In this document: piece by piece, positions 16,739-24,671 of the stretch | Layout: the number at the start of each line of letters is the position of its first letter | How positions within the stretch are numbered: the first letter of the stretch is position 1 | Assembly (NCBI RefSeq): GCF_016863635.1 | Contig: NZ_BOPG01000087.1 | Coordinates: 1 to 53,148 of the forward strand | Reading direction: 5' to 3' | DNA length: 53,148 nucleotides | Origin: Virgisporangium aurantiacum | GTDB taxonomy: Bacteria > Actinomycetota > Actinomycetes > Mycobacteriales > Micromonosporaceae | Notes under the pieces: generated by a model | What the model saw: only the letters and a program-made list of their open reading frames with translations | Databases searched by the model: none | Told to the model about the DNA's origin: nothing | Made by a program: the position numbers and the translations under genes

Positions 16739-17527
16739 CTAGCCGCCGATCTCCTTGACGGCTTCGTAGTACGTGGGGTCGTTGGTTCGGGGTATCAGTG
16801 CGGCTCTGGCTCCAGACCACAGATCGGTTCGCAGCTGGTAGGTGCAGAGAGTGCGCCACCGTCGACGTCTCCAGCGCTGTGGCAGGACCAGCACCTCCAC
16901 GGTGGCGGTGTAGGGCCCATCTTCTAGCTGGGTCTCCGGGTTGTCCCATTGGAACTCGATCACCCGCTCAACCGACTTGCGGCCATCGACAGCAAACGGC
17001 ATGGCGAACTGCCGATGCTTGTCCGATTCGGGATAGACGGATCCGTGAAAGGCAATCCAGAACATCCGCTTGGGTAGCGCTTTGCGGTCTGGGGAGTTCG
17101 CGTCGTCGGTGCCACCACTCAGGTGCAGCTTGATGTCGGCGACCACCAGCGAGGCGGGGGCCGGGTTGTGGAAGACCAGGGGAACGTGGAGGACGATCTT
17201 GTTGCTGGTGATGGCACCGCTGTAAATCGGCCCCGTGTCGACGCGCAGGCGACCACGGCGGACCTGGATCCACCAGAACGATGCGACGGTGAAGATCAGC
17301 GCGGATACGGTGATGACCACCGGCGGAGTGATCCAGGCATTGGTGGCCCCGAGGATTGGCAGTGCGACGCCCACACGCAGAGTCTTCCTGGCGCACGCAA
17401 CGCCGAGGAGACCGGGTGTGTCTGAGCGGCGGAGCCCGGATGGTGACCGCCATGGCAGCAGCAACCGGAGATCCAGATCTTCACCTCGGGTAGGCCGTGA
17501 GCGCGACCTCAGCGGCGGTGCGGTCAA
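16739..17527 (-). CDS. Membrane-anchored hypothetical protein
   Basis: The recognisable part begins about residue 52 (GTG 17374): VGVALPILGATNAWITPPVV, then a hydrophobic helix ITVSALIFTVASFWWIQV. A beta-rich domain follows (VLHVPLVFHNPAPASLVVAD, IEFQWDNPETQLEDGPYTAT). This resembles proteins with a short membrane anchor and an extracytoplasmic beta-sandwich. The first 50 residues of the long ORF overlap the tail of the IS3-split gene (17481-17667) and are low-complexity, so GTG 17374, with GGAAGA upstream, is a better start. It converges on the gene ending at 16707. No function is recognised. Confidence 0.55.
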   Translation of the reverse strand: MTAPPLRSRSRPTRGEDLDLRLLLPWRSPSGLRRSDTPGLLGVACARKTLRVGVALPILGATNAWITPPVVITVSALIFTVASFWWIQVRRGRLRVDTGPIYSGAITSNKIVLHVPLVFHNPAPASLVVADIKLHLSGGTDDANSPDRKALPKRMFWIAFHGSVYPESDKHRQFAMPFAVDGRKSVERVIEFQWDNPETQLEDGPYTATVEVLVLPQRWRRRRWRTLCTYQLRTDLWSGARAALIPRTNDPTYYEAVKEIGG

Positions 17528-17667
17528 CGCGTGTGGCGAACTGCTGGTTGGGTCGTTCGCCGGCCCATGCTTCGGGTGTGGGCGGGTCCGGGAGGACCAG
17601 GCCGCGCACGGCAGATGGCAAGTATCGAGCGGCCCAGCGCAGTTCTGCGACCTGTGCGAGCGGAATT
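17481..17667 (-). pseudogene. C-terminal fragment of a gene split by the IS3 element
   Basis: Reading left from the IS end, the frame gives IPLAQVAELRWAARYLPSAV, then RGLVLPDPPTPEAWAGERPN and a stop at 17481. Across the IS, at 19209-19420, lies a coiled-coil segment in the same direction. Together they look like one alanine-rich coiled-coil protein ending in a conserved IPL…LR tail. Exact frame continuity cannot be shown because no target duplication is visible. Confidence 0.5.
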
Positions 17668-17694
17668 TGTCAAGATCGGTGAGACCAGTGGGTG

Positions 17695-18714
17695 TTAAGC
17701 AGCGAGGGTCAGGGCCTCGGGCTGGTTGGTGGCGGGTTCGGGTTTGTTGATCCAGGCGGTGTCGGCCAGCCGTAGGGATTTCGGTTGGGGTCGGCGGGTG
17801 AACCGTTCGGGATTGCGGACCCAGGCGGAGTCCAGGACCTGTTGCCGGGTAACGGCTATCGCGTCGGCGTGGCCGTAGTGGACCGCTGCTGGGGTGTGCA
17901 GTCCGATGCCGGTGTGGTGGTGTTCGTGGTTGTACCAGGTGAAAAACGTGTCGCAGAACGTGCGGGCGTCCTGAATCGACCCGAACCGGGCCGGGAACGA
18001 CGGGTGGTATTTCACCGTTTTGAACGCGGCTTCGGAGTACGGATTGTCGTTGGACACGTGCGGGCGTGAATGCGAGCGCAGCACGTGCAGGTCGGCGAGG
18101 AGGTCAGCGACCTTCTTCGAGGTCATCGAGGTGCCCCGGTCGGCGTGCACGACCTGCGGGATGCCGTGCACGGCGAACACGTCGGTGATGAAGTCTTGGG
18201 CCAGGGCGGCGGATTCGGTGGTGGCGACCTTGTGCCCGACGATGTACCGGCTGAAAATGTCGATCATCACGTAGGCGTCGTAGTAGACACCCCTGTTCGG
18301 CCCGGGCAGTTTCGTAATGTCCCAGGAGAACACCTGCCCCGGGCCGGTCGCGGACAACTCCGGCCGGACGCGGGCCGGGTGGCGGGCCAGCCGGCGCCGC
18401 TCGACGACCTGCCGGTTCTCCCGCAGGACCCGATACAGGGTGGCCACCGACGCCAGGTAGACACCCTCGTCGAGGAGTGTCGCGAACACCTCGATCGGGG
18501 TGGTGTCGACGAACCGGTCGCTGTTGAGTACCGCCAGGATCCGGGCCCGCTCAGCCGTGCTGAGCCGGTTGACCGGCGCCCGGCGCGGTCGCGGCTGCCG
18601 TGGCGGCCCCAGGACCGCCTGGCGGTGCGCCGTGGCCCGGGAGACCCCTGCCAGGCCGGCCGCGGCCCGGTGAGAGACGTGCACCCGCAGCTGGTGGTAG
18701 GCGCCGGTCATCAC
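17695..18714 (-). CDS. IS3-family transposase OrfB (DDE integrase)
   Basis: The 339-residue product has the HTH_21-like linker region, then the integrase core with the DDE set: SWDITKL, VHADRGTSM, and the Glu of NPYSEAAFKTVKY. The C-terminus (WYNHEHHHTGIGLHTPAAVH) is typical of this IS3 subgroup. It catalyses the cut-and-join steps of transposition together with OrfA. The start ATG overlaps the OrfA stop by four bases (18711-18714), so translation may be coupled rather than made by the programmed -1 frameshift seen in many IS3 elements. It appears intact. Confidence 0.9.
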   Translation of the reverse strand: MMTGAYHQLRVHVSHRAAAGLAGVSRATAHRQAVLGPPRQPRPRRAPVNRLSTAERARILAVLNSDRFVDTTPIEVFATLLDEGVYLASVATLYRVLRENRQVVERRRLARHPARVRPELSATGPGQVFSWDITKLPGPNRGVYYDAYVMIDIFSRYIVGHKVATTESAALAQDFITDVFAVHGIPQVVHADRGTSMTSKKVADLLADLHVLRSHSRPHVSNDNPYSEAAFKTVKYHPSFPARFGSIQDARTFCDTFFTWYNHEHHHTGIGLHTPAAVHYGHADAIAVTRQQVLDSAWVRNPERFTRRPQPKSLRLADTAWINKPEPATNQPEALTLAA

Positions 18715-19139
18715 CGTTTCGACGTCGGCGGCGTGTCCACGCTCTCGGAGATTTCCTCCAAGAGCGCCTGAGCTTTTCCCATAATGCTCAGAGCTGCTTC
18801 AGTCCGGACCAGACGCCGTTCGGCGACGTCGAGCTGACGGCGCAGCCGGGCGATCTCGGCCTGATCCACCGACGGCCGGCCGACTACCGACCCGGCCGGC
18901 TTGCCCTTGAGCAGACCCGCGTCGCGGGTCCGGCGCCACTCACTGATCAACGACGAGTACAGGCCGTTCTCCCGCAGGAACGCGTTCCCCGCCCCCGACT
19001 CGGTCGCCGCCTCGTAACCAGCCAGCAGCCGCAGTTTCTCCGCTGGGCTGAACGACCGCCGACGTGGCCGATCCGTACGCGGTTTCTTGGCCATGCCCCC
19101 ATCGTCGCCTACCGACAGGTCCAGCGTCTTGAGCGTCAA
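18711..19139 (-). CDS. IS3-family transposase OrfA (HTH, leucine zipper)
   Basis: The 142-residue frame holds the helix-turn-helix RRRSFSPAEKLRLLAGYEAA then FLRENGLYSSLISEWRRTRD, which binds the IS ends. A leucine-rich helix follows (QAEIARLRRQLDVAERRLVR) for assembly with OrfB. The likely start is ATG 19094 (MAKKPRTDRPRRRSF), as the residues before it are unrelated. It lies directly upstream of OrfB with a four-base overlap. Confidence 0.85.
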   Translation of the reverse strand: MTLKTLDLSVGDDGGMAKKPRTDRPRRRSFSPAEKLRLLAGYEAATESGAGNAFLRENGLYSSLISEWRRTRDAGLLKGKPAGSVVGRPSVDQAEIARLRRQLDVAERRLVRTEAALSIMGKAQALLEEISESVDTPPTSKR

Positions 19140-19208
19140 CGTGATCGATCCATCCTCGCCCCGGGCGGGCTACACCTTCAGAACCGCTGGTCTCACCCAA
19201 CCCTGACA

Positions 19209-19420
19209 CCCAGGGGAGTTGCGCGTCGAGCTGGCGGCGTAGCTCGGCCTGCACGTCGGCGGCTTGGCGTAGCCGTGCGTCGTAGCCGCTTTCGATGGCG
19301 GCGATCCGTTCGGCGGCGTCAGCTTCGGCGACGGCGATGCGGGGTGCGGCGATCCGGTCCGCGGCGGCGGCGATGTGCGCGTCGAGATTGCCGGTGGCCT
19401 CGGCAATCGGGAAGCCCTGC
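19209..19420 (-). pseudogene. Coiled-coil fragment of the gene split by IS3
   Basis: The minus frame reads EATGNLDAHIAAAADRIAAP, then RIAVAEADAAERIAAIESGY and LRQAADVQAELRRQLDAQLP up to the IS end. The alanine/glutamate heptad pattern is that of a long coiled coil, as in KfrA-like or partition-associated proteins of mobile regions. Its own 5' end is cut by the IS110 fragment at about 19411-19420, so both ends of this gene have been lost to mobile elements. Confidence 0.5.
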
Positions 19421-20082
19421 GCATCCTGCACGTGTGCCGCCGCCACTACACCGACGCCCGCACCGCCACGGTCAACCTATTCAAGTCACTGATCCTCACC
19501 GCAGACGACGAACTCCGCGACCAACTCCGCGACCTGACTACCGGCCAACAGGTCCGCCAGGCAGCCGATCTCACCGGCACCAGCCCGAACGACGACACCG
19601 ATGCCACCTCCGCGCTGGTGCGCGTACGTCGGACCCACCTTGCCGAGCTCGCTGTCCGCATCCTCGACCTGAACCGCGTCCTGGCCGACAACCTCAAACA
19701 GATCCGAACCCTCGTCAAGGCCATGTGCCCGGCCCTGCTCAACCAACCCGGCATCGGGCCCGTCACCGCCGCGGTCGCCCTCACCGCCTGGTCCCACCCC
19801 GGCCGCGTCCGCACCGAAGCCGCCTTCGCCGCTCTCGCCGGCGTCAACCCGGTGCCCGCCAGCTCCGGCCGCAACGTACGCCACCGCCTCAACCGCGGCG
19901 GCGACCGAACCCTCAACTCCGCCATCCACACCATCGCCAAGTCCCGGCAACGATGCCACCAGCCCACCAAGGACTACATCGCCCGCCGCGCCACCGAAGG
20001 CCGCACACCCCGAGAAGCCATCCGAAGCCTCAAGCGCTACATAGCTCGCCAGATCTGGCGAACCATCCAAGCCACCCCTTGA
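19411..20082 (+). pseudogene. IS110-family transposase, 5'-truncated
   Basis: The frame starts within EALRILHVCRRHYTDARTAT and contains the C-terminal Transposase_20-type domain: QPGIGPVTAAVALTAWSHPG, AAFAALAGVNPVPASSGRNV, RHRLNRGGDRTLNSAIHTIA. The N-terminal DEDD catalytic half (about 150 residues) is missing, so it cannot transpose. It ends normally at TGA 20080-20082. The truncation point coincides with the coiled-coil fragment on the other strand, marking a recombination junction. Confidence 0.85.
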
Positions 20083-20329
20083 CACCAACCCTCACAGATC
20101 TTGGTCGACTGCTGTCTTACCGGGGGCCTCTCCCCGTGTCGACCCCGGTCGATCCCACCTCATCGCCAACCACGCTGACCTGCACCATCAGGTTGGAGGG
20201 TCGGGAACTGGCGCGGTTGCACGTCCGTGGTGGTAGGCCCGGCAGCCTTCGAGTGCCTGCGGTTTCCCGTCAGGGTGTCCCACTGCCGTGGCCGTGACCT
20301 GGGTGCTCCGTTTCCAGTTCCCGCCCGTC

Positions 20330-20362
20330 AAACCGTGCGTGCGGTTCTCCCGCACACGGCTT
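20330..20362 (-). ncRNA. Group II intron domain V
   Basis: On the minus strand the hairpin is AGCCGTGTGCGGG, loop AGAA, CCGCACGCACGGTT, the conserved catalytic domain V with its AGC triad. It begins at the reverse transcriptase stop codon (TAA overlaps the first bases), so coding and ribozyme parts abut directly. Confidence 0.85.
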
Positions 20363-21710
20363 ACCGACGTCGTTCACCGCCGGCATTCGGCTTGTCCCGC
20401 CAGGGCTTGCCGGCCCTGGGTTGCACGACGATTCCGTAGAGCCTGATCAGACCGAACTCGTCGGGTGTGAAGTGCAGCAGCGCCCAACGGCCGTAGTGTC
20501 GGCTGCGGCGGTATCGCTTGCTCAGGTAGAGGGCGATCCGCATCCTCAGGTACTGTCTGATCTTGCTGAAGCGTTCGGCCGAGTGTCCGTACTTGAAGTA
20601 CCCGGTCCAGCCGCGCAGGAACAGGTTCAGATCCTGCACGATCGCTTCGACCCGCAGCGGTAGCCTGCGCCGGGCGGTCAGCTCCCGGATCCGGTCACGG
20701 GCGTGCTGCATGGCCCTGTCCGCGGGCCAGCGGGCAAGGAAGGTGAACGGGCGTCGCCCGTCGCGGGGCCGGGATGTCACCAGCCGGTGGTGGAAGCCGA
20801 GGAAGTCAACACCTTCCCCACCGGCGGTCAGGTGCACGATCCTGGTCTTGGCTTCCTTCGGTTGCAAGCCGAGTTCGGCCAGCAGGGTCCGCAGCCGTTG
20901 CAGGGCGGCTTCGGCCTGCTCGCGGGACTTGCACATCACCAGCACGTCGTCGGCATAGCGGACCAGTACCCCGTGCTCACGCGTCGACCATTGCCGGTCC
21001 AGCCGGTGCAGGTAGACGTTACAGAGCAGCGGGGAGGCCACCCCACCTTGCGGGGTTCCGGTCACTTCCCGACGGACCAGGCCATGCTCCATCGCTCCCG
21101 CGCGCAGCATCGCCCGCAGCAGCTTGAGCACCGCCTGGTCACAGACGCGTTCCTCCACCGCCTGCATCAACTCCTGGTGCGGTATCGCCGAGAAGCAGTT
21201 GGCGATATCCGTCTCGACCACCCACCGCCTACCCCGCCCGGACTCCTCGATGAGGACCTGCAGGGCGTCGTGCGCCGAGCGTTTCGGGCGGAACCCGAAG
21301 CTGCACGCCAGCATGCCCGCTTCGAAGACCGGCTCGAGCACGATCTTCACCGCGGCCTGCACGATGCGGTCACGAACCGTCGGTATCGACAGCGGCCTCG
21401 ACTCGCTGCTGCCCGGCTTGGGTATCAATACCCGCCGCGCCGGCAACGGCCGATAGCTCCCGCTCCTCAGTTCGCCGGCCAGCTCGTCCAGCAACCGGCC
21501 TACGCCGTCCTGTTCGACCTGGTCCAAGGTGGTCTTGTCGATGCCCGGGGCGCCGTCGTTACGGCGCACCGCGACCCACGCCCGCCACAGGACGTCTCTG
21601 CGGAAGACCTTGTCCCGTAGCGCGTGGAACCGACGTCCGGGATCGGCCTTGGCCGCCCGGTACAGCGCATGCTGCAAAGCTCGAACCGGGTCCACCACGG
21701 ACCCCGACAC
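20361..21710 (-). CDS. ltrA: Group II intron reverse transcriptase/maturase
   Basis: From GTG 21710 the 449-residue protein shows the RT blocks: NDGAPGIDKTTLDQVE (RT0/1), LIPKPGSSESRPLSIPTVRD, CSFGFRPKRSAHDAL, VETDIANCFSAIPH, TGTPQGGVASPLLCNVYLHR and the catalytic VRYADDVLVMC. A maturase X domain follows (LNLFLRGWTGYFKYGHSAER), then RRYRRSRHYGRWALLHFTPD. No HNH endonuclease domain is seen, as in endonuclease-lacking classes. It assists splicing and retrohoming of its own intron. An IS630 element sits only ten bases before the start codon, so the original leader is lost and expression is doubtful. Confidence 0.9.
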   Translation of the reverse strand: MSGSVVDPVRALQHALYRAAKADPGRRFHALRDKVFRRDVLWRAWVAVRRNDGAPGIDKTTLDQVEQDGVGRLLDELAGELRSGSYRPLPARRVLIPKPGSSESRPLSIPTVRDRIVQAAVKIVLEPVFEAGMLACSFGFRPKRSAHDALQVLIEESGRGRRWVVETDIANCFSAIPHQELMQAVEERVCDQAVLKLLRAMLRAGAMEHGLVRREVTGTPQGGVASPLLCNVYLHRLDRQWSTREHGVLVRYADDVLVMCKSREQAEAALQRLRTLLAELGLQPKEAKTRIVHLTAGGEGVDFLGFHHRLVTSRPRDGRRPFTFLARWPADRAMQHARDRIRELTARRRLPLRVEAIVQDLNLFLRGWTGYFKYGHSAERFSKIRQYLRMRIALYLSKRYRRSRHYGRWALLHFTPDEFGLIRLYGIVVQPRAGKPWRDKPNAGGERRR

Positions 21711-21720
21711 GGCGGGACTA

Positions 21721-22885
21721 AGCGGGTTGCCGGAAGTTATGTCCGTAACTCGCCCGTATTGATCAACGTCCCAATGTGAGGGCCTCGTCGAGGTTGGATC
21801 GGGTTACCACACCCATCGATCCGACCCACGACGAGGCCCACGCCAGTATGCGCCCTGCGCACGTGTACGCCAACGTGTCCGACGAGCAGTACCACCAGCT
21901 CATGGACGCCCTGCACCACCGGTGGCGGGTCGCTACCCGCGCGGTGATGATCCTGCTGTCCGTCTCCGGCATGACCGCCGCCCAAATCGGTGCGTTGCTG
22001 CATTACCACCCACGCACCGTGCGGCGCTGGATCGCTCGCCATGACCTGGAAGGCCTGACCGGACTGCCGGACCGACCCCGGTCCGGTCGGCCCAGGATCG
22101 GCTCGCCACGCCTCGGCGACCGCATCCGCGCGCTGCTCACTACGCCGAAAACGTGGACCACCGCCCGGATCTGGCGCGCGGTCGGCCGCCCGACCATGAG
22201 CATGCGCACCATGTACCGGCGCATCCGTGAACAGGCCCGCTGGTGCCGGCCCCGCCTGATCGCCAAAGGCGACCCCGACCGCGACGCCATCTGCGCCCGC
22301 ATCCGCCAACAGGTCGCCGACCTTCCGACCGGGTCGGTCGTCCTCGCCGAAGACGAAACCCACCTCGACCTGTTGGCCCGGGTCCGGGCCTGCTGGATGC
22401 CCCACGGCCTGCGCCACCGGGTCATGACCCCCGGTTCCAACAAGCGGCGCACCATCCACGGCGCGGTCAACGTCCTCACCGGCGCGGTGCACCACCACGT
22501 ATCGGTCAAGAACGTCTCCGTGGTGTTCTGCTACTTCCTCGACCTGCTCCTGCACGCATATCCCGACGCCCCGACCATCGCGGTGATCTGTGACAACGGC
22601 TCCACCCACCACAGCAAGATCACCAAGAGGTGGCTGGCCGACCATCCCCGCCTCCTCCTCATCGAAGGCGCCAAGTACAGCCCTCAGGACAACCCCGTCG
22701 AACGGATCTGGGCCGCGATGAAACACCACATCGCCAACACCGCCCCGACCACCATGGCCGACCGCATCCGACAAGCCCACGCCTTCTTCCGAAACCGCAC
22801 CACCGAACAGAACCTCACCACCGCCGCACCCTGGACCTCACCCTGGCTACCAACGGGATACGGACATAACTTCTGGCCAGGCGCT
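21721..22885 (+). mobile_element. IS630-family insertion sequence with TA target duplication
   Basis: The 1165-bp element has imperfect terminal inverted repeats: AGCGGGTTGCCGGAAGTTAT followed by GTCCGTA at the left, and the complement of AGCGCCTGGCCAGAAGTTAT followed by GTCCGTA at the right. TA dinucleotides flank it at 21719-21720 and 22886-22887, the target duplication expected for IS630/Tc1-mariner elements. It lies within the group II intron, opposite in orientation to the intron. Confidence 0.88.
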
Positions 22886-22888
22886 TAG
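21776..22888 (+). CDS. IS630-family DDE transposase
   Basis: The 370-residue product has an N-terminal winged HTH (MTAAQIGALLHYHPRTVRRW IARHD) and a GRPRIGSPRL linker. The DDE core comprises VLAEDETHL, VICDNGSTHHSK and KYSPQDNPVERIWAAMK. The true start may be ATG 21848 (MRPAHVYANVSDEQYH), since the first 24 residues are unlike the family. The stop codon TAG (22886-22888) uses the flanking TA target duplication plus the next host base, so the ORF ends only because of the insertion site. The element appears complete and the catalytic set is intact. Confidence 0.9.
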   Translation: MRASSRLDRVTTPIDPTHDEAHASMRPAHVYANVSDEQYHQLMDALHHRWRVATRAVMILLSVSGMTAAQIGALLHYHPRTVRRWIARHDLEGLTGLPDRPRSGRPRIGSPRLGDRIRALLTTPKTWTTARIWRAVGRPTMSMRTMYRRIREQARWCRPRLIAKGDPDRDAICARIRQQVADLPTGSVVLAEDETHLDLLARVRACWMPHGLRHRVMTPGSNKRRTIHGAVNVLTGAVHHHVSVKNVSVVFCYFLDLLLHAYPDAPTIAVICDNGSTHHSKITKRWLADHPRLLLIEGAKYSPQDNPVERIWAAMKHHIANTAPTTMADRIRQAHAFFRNRTTEQNLTTAAPWTSPWLPTGYGHNFWPGA

Positions 22889-23486
22889 CCACAACGGCAC
22901 TCACCGGGCTCCTCTTCACCAGCACAACGCATCGACGAAGCAGCGGCCCTTCCCATCACCGGCGGTTGTGTTGTCCGCTCGGCTCAACCGGTACTACGAC
23001 CGCCTCCGACTCCCTCCCGACCGGTCGCCCACTTCCCGAGGTCATCGGTTATAGGACGCCACGCTCCGGCAACACGACTCCGCAGGTTGCCGGGCCGGGG
23101 AGGGTCTCCCCAGTTCCCGCCGCCACTATCTGAACGTTCCGCGCCCCATACGCCGAGGAGTCCATCACGGCTGCAATCCAGGTGCTTCACCGCTTCCATG
23201 GCCTTCACCCCGATTCCGAAGGGCTCGGCACTCCCCTGTGCCACCCTCACGGGCAGCTGAGTAACGACGCCGCAGGCTTCGCATCACGCTACGGACCGCT
23301 CAGTCGCTCCCCCTTGAAGGGCCTTCGACACTGGGCTTCGACCCCGCCCGTTTCCAGACGAAGCCGCCAGTCTGCTACCGGGCCTCCTGGCAGCTACCCG
23401 GACCGGACTTCCACCGGCAAGCGACGACGAGCTTACGAACAAAGATCAACCACCTACACGATCAACCTCCGCTCTGCTGGGCGCAC

Positions 23487-23569
23487 GGAAATGGCTCATT
23501 GATCTCCTGCTTCGGCAGGTAGCGCAGCAGGACAACGTCGCCGACGGTGATGACTTCGGTCAGTTTCAT
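23487..23569 (-). pseudogene. Host ORF fragment interrupted by the intron (5' exon)
   Basis: From ATG 23569 the frame reads MKLTEVITVGDVVLLRYLPK then QEINEPFP up to the intron. Beyond the intron 3' end, sequence left of 20192 offers LMVQVSVVGDEVGSTGVDTG and a stop, one base off the frame with my placement of the 3' splice site; a one-base-earlier site would restore it. The product would be a short unrecognised protein of about 52 residues. The region 23570-23817 shows no gene. Confidence 0.4.
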
Positions 23570-23817
23570 GCGCTGGCGTGGGCCGTCCTCATCCGACCTC
23601 CGGGGCCTCCACCATCGGCAGCCGAGTTCGGTCGCGCCACCAACGCCGCGCCGATCCGACATGGGTTCGACACGCTCCGGTGATGAGTCTGAACGGCGGC
23701 CACGATCCGTGATCTGCGGCAAGCGCGCCTCGCCTACGTCGCCGCTGTCCGACGCCTCGATACTGAGCCGCCCTGACCAGGCCCGCGAAACGCTCCTATC
23801 GGCGATACGGTGCATGC

Positions 23818-24636
23818 ATGCTGGCCCCGGCAGCCATCGACCCGACGGCGGGATTCCCCGGCGACGTGCTCGGCCCGGTTCCGATGGGTGATGCGGTGAA
23901 CAGGGTTCTGGTGTTCTGCACCGCGAAGGGCAGTGGCTGGTCCGTCTACGACCTGGCCGGCGACTACGCGCGATCATCAGGTGCGTTGAACGAGGTCACG
24001 GCATGGTCGCTGCTGTTCGCCAACGCGCTCAACGGCCGCGTGGAGATCAAGCAGATTGCCGACTTCAACCGGATCTGGAGACGAGATCTGGCCGAGCGGA
24101 TCGGCCGGGTTCCCGCCGATCGGGACCTGCACTGCCTCACGGATGACGAGATCGACGCAGTGATCAGCGTGTGCCAGTTCGGCTTCTCCGGCGTGTGGGC
24201 ACCGAGGACCACCAAGCTCGCGGCACTGTACCGGCCCATGGCCGTACCTGTGTTGGACGGCTACGTGGGGATGGCCTTCGGCTATCAGCAGGACGATCTC
24301 AGCACCAAAGTTCAACGGTTCGGTCTGAGCCGGGAAGAGCGGATTGCCAAGATCGTACGGGCGCTGGTGACGTACCTGCGGGACTACACCGCCGCCATGG
24401 CTCACCTACGGGCCCAGGTATCGACGACGGTGCCGGAACTCGCCCCGTCGGAGGAACCGGGAGCGCCGCCGCTCATTTCGGATCTTCGTCTGTTGGATAT
24501 CGTTCTCTGGACGTCGATCGACGATCGCCGGGCGGAACGCGCCGGGAAGCCGTTGAAATGGCTCGGCCACACCATCGGCGCCCACATCCCCCTCGAGACC
24601 GTCGCGCCCGAGCCCATCCGACCGCGGGCGCGGTAG
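23818..24636 (+). CDS. Hypothetical protein (DUF6308-like)
   Basis: The 272-residue ORF starts at ATG 23818; a later ATG at 23884 (MGDAVNRVLVFCTAKGSGWS) is possible, as neither has a clear ribosome-binding site. It contains VTAWSLLFANALNGRVEIKQ, then LHCLTDDEIDAVISVCQFGF and YRPMAVPVLDGYVGMAFGYQ. The pattern fits an actinobacterial family that I recall as DUF6308, with no known activity. It ends 35 bases before the SEFIR gene in the same direction, so they may be one unit at the edge of the defence island. Confidence 0.6.
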   Translation: MLAPAAIDPTAGFPGDVLGPVPMGDAVNRVLVFCTAKGSGWSVYDLAGDYARSSGALNEVTAWSLLFANALNGRVEIKQIADFNRIWRRDLAERIGRVPADRDLHCLTDDEIDAVISVCQFGFSGVWAPRTTKLAALYRPMAVPVLDGYVGMAFGYQQDDLSTKVQRFGLSREERIAKIVRALVTYLRDYTAAMAHLRAQVSTTVPELAPSEEPGAPPLISDLRLLDIVLWTSIDDRRAERAGKPLKWLGHTIGAHIPLETVAPEPIRPRAR

Positions 24637-24671
24637 CGGACGAGGCCAAGCACAGTTCGAGGACGGTCGCG

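Larger units (their letters stand above)
17668..19208 (-). mobile_element. Complete IS3-family insertion sequence
   Basis: About 1.54 kb with two transposase ORFs on the minus strand. The ends are imperfect inverted repeats sharing TGTCA…GGTGAGACCAG (17668-17689, and the complement of 19187-19208), beginning TG and ending CA as usual for IS3. No short target duplication is visible next to the ends, which could reflect a later deletion or recombination. It separates two parts of a coiled-coil gene. Confidence 0.8.
20192..23486 (-). mobile_element. Group II intron, interrupted by an IS630-family element
   Basis: The 5' end on the minus strand is GTGCGCCCAGCAG at 23486, matching the GUGCG start of group II introns. 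Domain I-like sequence follows leftward (23486 to about 22890). The ORF for the reverse transcriptase sits in domain IV, and domain V is at 20330-20362. A domain VI stem is formed by GGGAACTGG (complement of 20314-20322) and CCAGTTCCC (complement of 20203-20211). The 3' end is placed at about 20192 (…CTCCAAC), within a few bases. Without the IS630 insertion the intron would be about 2.13 kb, a normal size. The loop of domain VI is unusually long. Confidence 0.8.

Noticed and set aside
18600..20297. 565-codon plus-strand ORF spanning IS3 and IS110
   Set aside because: It runs through three unrelated elements in the wrong frame and is Arg/Pro-rich shadow sequence.
22984..23250. Minus-strand ORF (MRVAQGSAEPFGIGVKAMEA…)
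   Set aside because: This lies in the structured 5' part of the group II intron. Such ORFs are often annotated but are ribozyme sequence.
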